The notes beneath the pieces are model-generated. The model was not told the origin of the DNA, did no database searches, and was given only the letters and a program-made list of their open reading frames with translations. A stretch of DNA of 5,244 nucleotides, taken from the NCBI GenBank assembly GCA_030601615.1, contig JAUVTH010000122.1, positions 1 to 5,244 of the forward strand, read 5' to 3'. Source of the stretch: Gemmatimonadota bacterium (GTDB lineage: Bacteria > Gemmatimonadota > Gemmatimonadetes > Palauibacterales > Palauibacteraceae). This document shows, piece after piece, positions 5,212-5,244 of the stretch (within the stretch, counting starts at the first letter, position 1; the number at the start of each line of letters is the position of its first letter). The position numbers and the translations under genes are program-made.

Positions 5212-5244
5212 ATCGTTTGAAAGGCAGCGCGACCCTTGACCCGG

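Noticed and set aside
5057..5244. A tRNA or other known RNA gene in the right tail
   Set aside because: No GGTTCGAATCC-type T-arm, acceptor pairing or CCA end. The stem-loops present do not form a cloverleaf.

Overview
This is a high-GC bacterial stretch with four protein-coding genes and no RNA genes, mobile elements or CRISPR. Three genes run leftward on the minus strand and one runs rightward on the plus strand. The mix of a large secreted M14 metallopeptidase with a glutamine-amidotransferase-like C-terminal domain, a small lipoprotein resembling the DUF4296 group, and a heat-shock hsp20-clpB pair suits a Gram-negative phylum such as Gemmatimonadota. That taxonomic guess is inference from protein style only; no marker gene is present.

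Layout from left to right: (i) positions 1-1027, minus strand, the N-terminal 342 codons of the disaggregase ClpB, cut by the window edge just after the arginine-finger region of the first AAA+ domain; (ii) 1100-1600, minus strand, a complete Hsp20/alpha-crystallin small heat-shock protein 72 bases upstream of clpB, with two GC-rich hairpins in and around the gap; (iii) 1601-1754, a noncoding leader of hsp20 holding an imperfect inverted repeat and a nested hairpin; (iv) 1755-4283, minus strand, a complete 842-residue secreted M14 zinc peptidase; (v) 4284-4462, a divergent control region with hairpins, an 11-bp-period direct repeat and a weak promoter candidate; (vi) 4463-5056, plus strand, a 197-residue lipoprotein; (vii) 5057-5244, a noncoding tail rich in inverted repeats, including a perfect 10-bp one that spans the lipoprotein stop codon.

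Functionally, hsp20 and clpB form a probable proteostasis operon: the small heat-shock protein holds unfolding proteins in a state that ClpB (with DnaK) can re-extract. The M14 peptidase and the lipoprotein are both envelope or exported proteins, transcribed divergently from a shared 164-179 bp region, and may be co-regulated. I see no clear new multi-gene system. The items most worth a second look are the structured hsp20 leader, the hairpins between hsp20 and clpB, the direct repeats over the divergent promoter, the A-to-P substitution in ClpB, the lipoprotein's charged tail, and the inverted repeats at the right edge.
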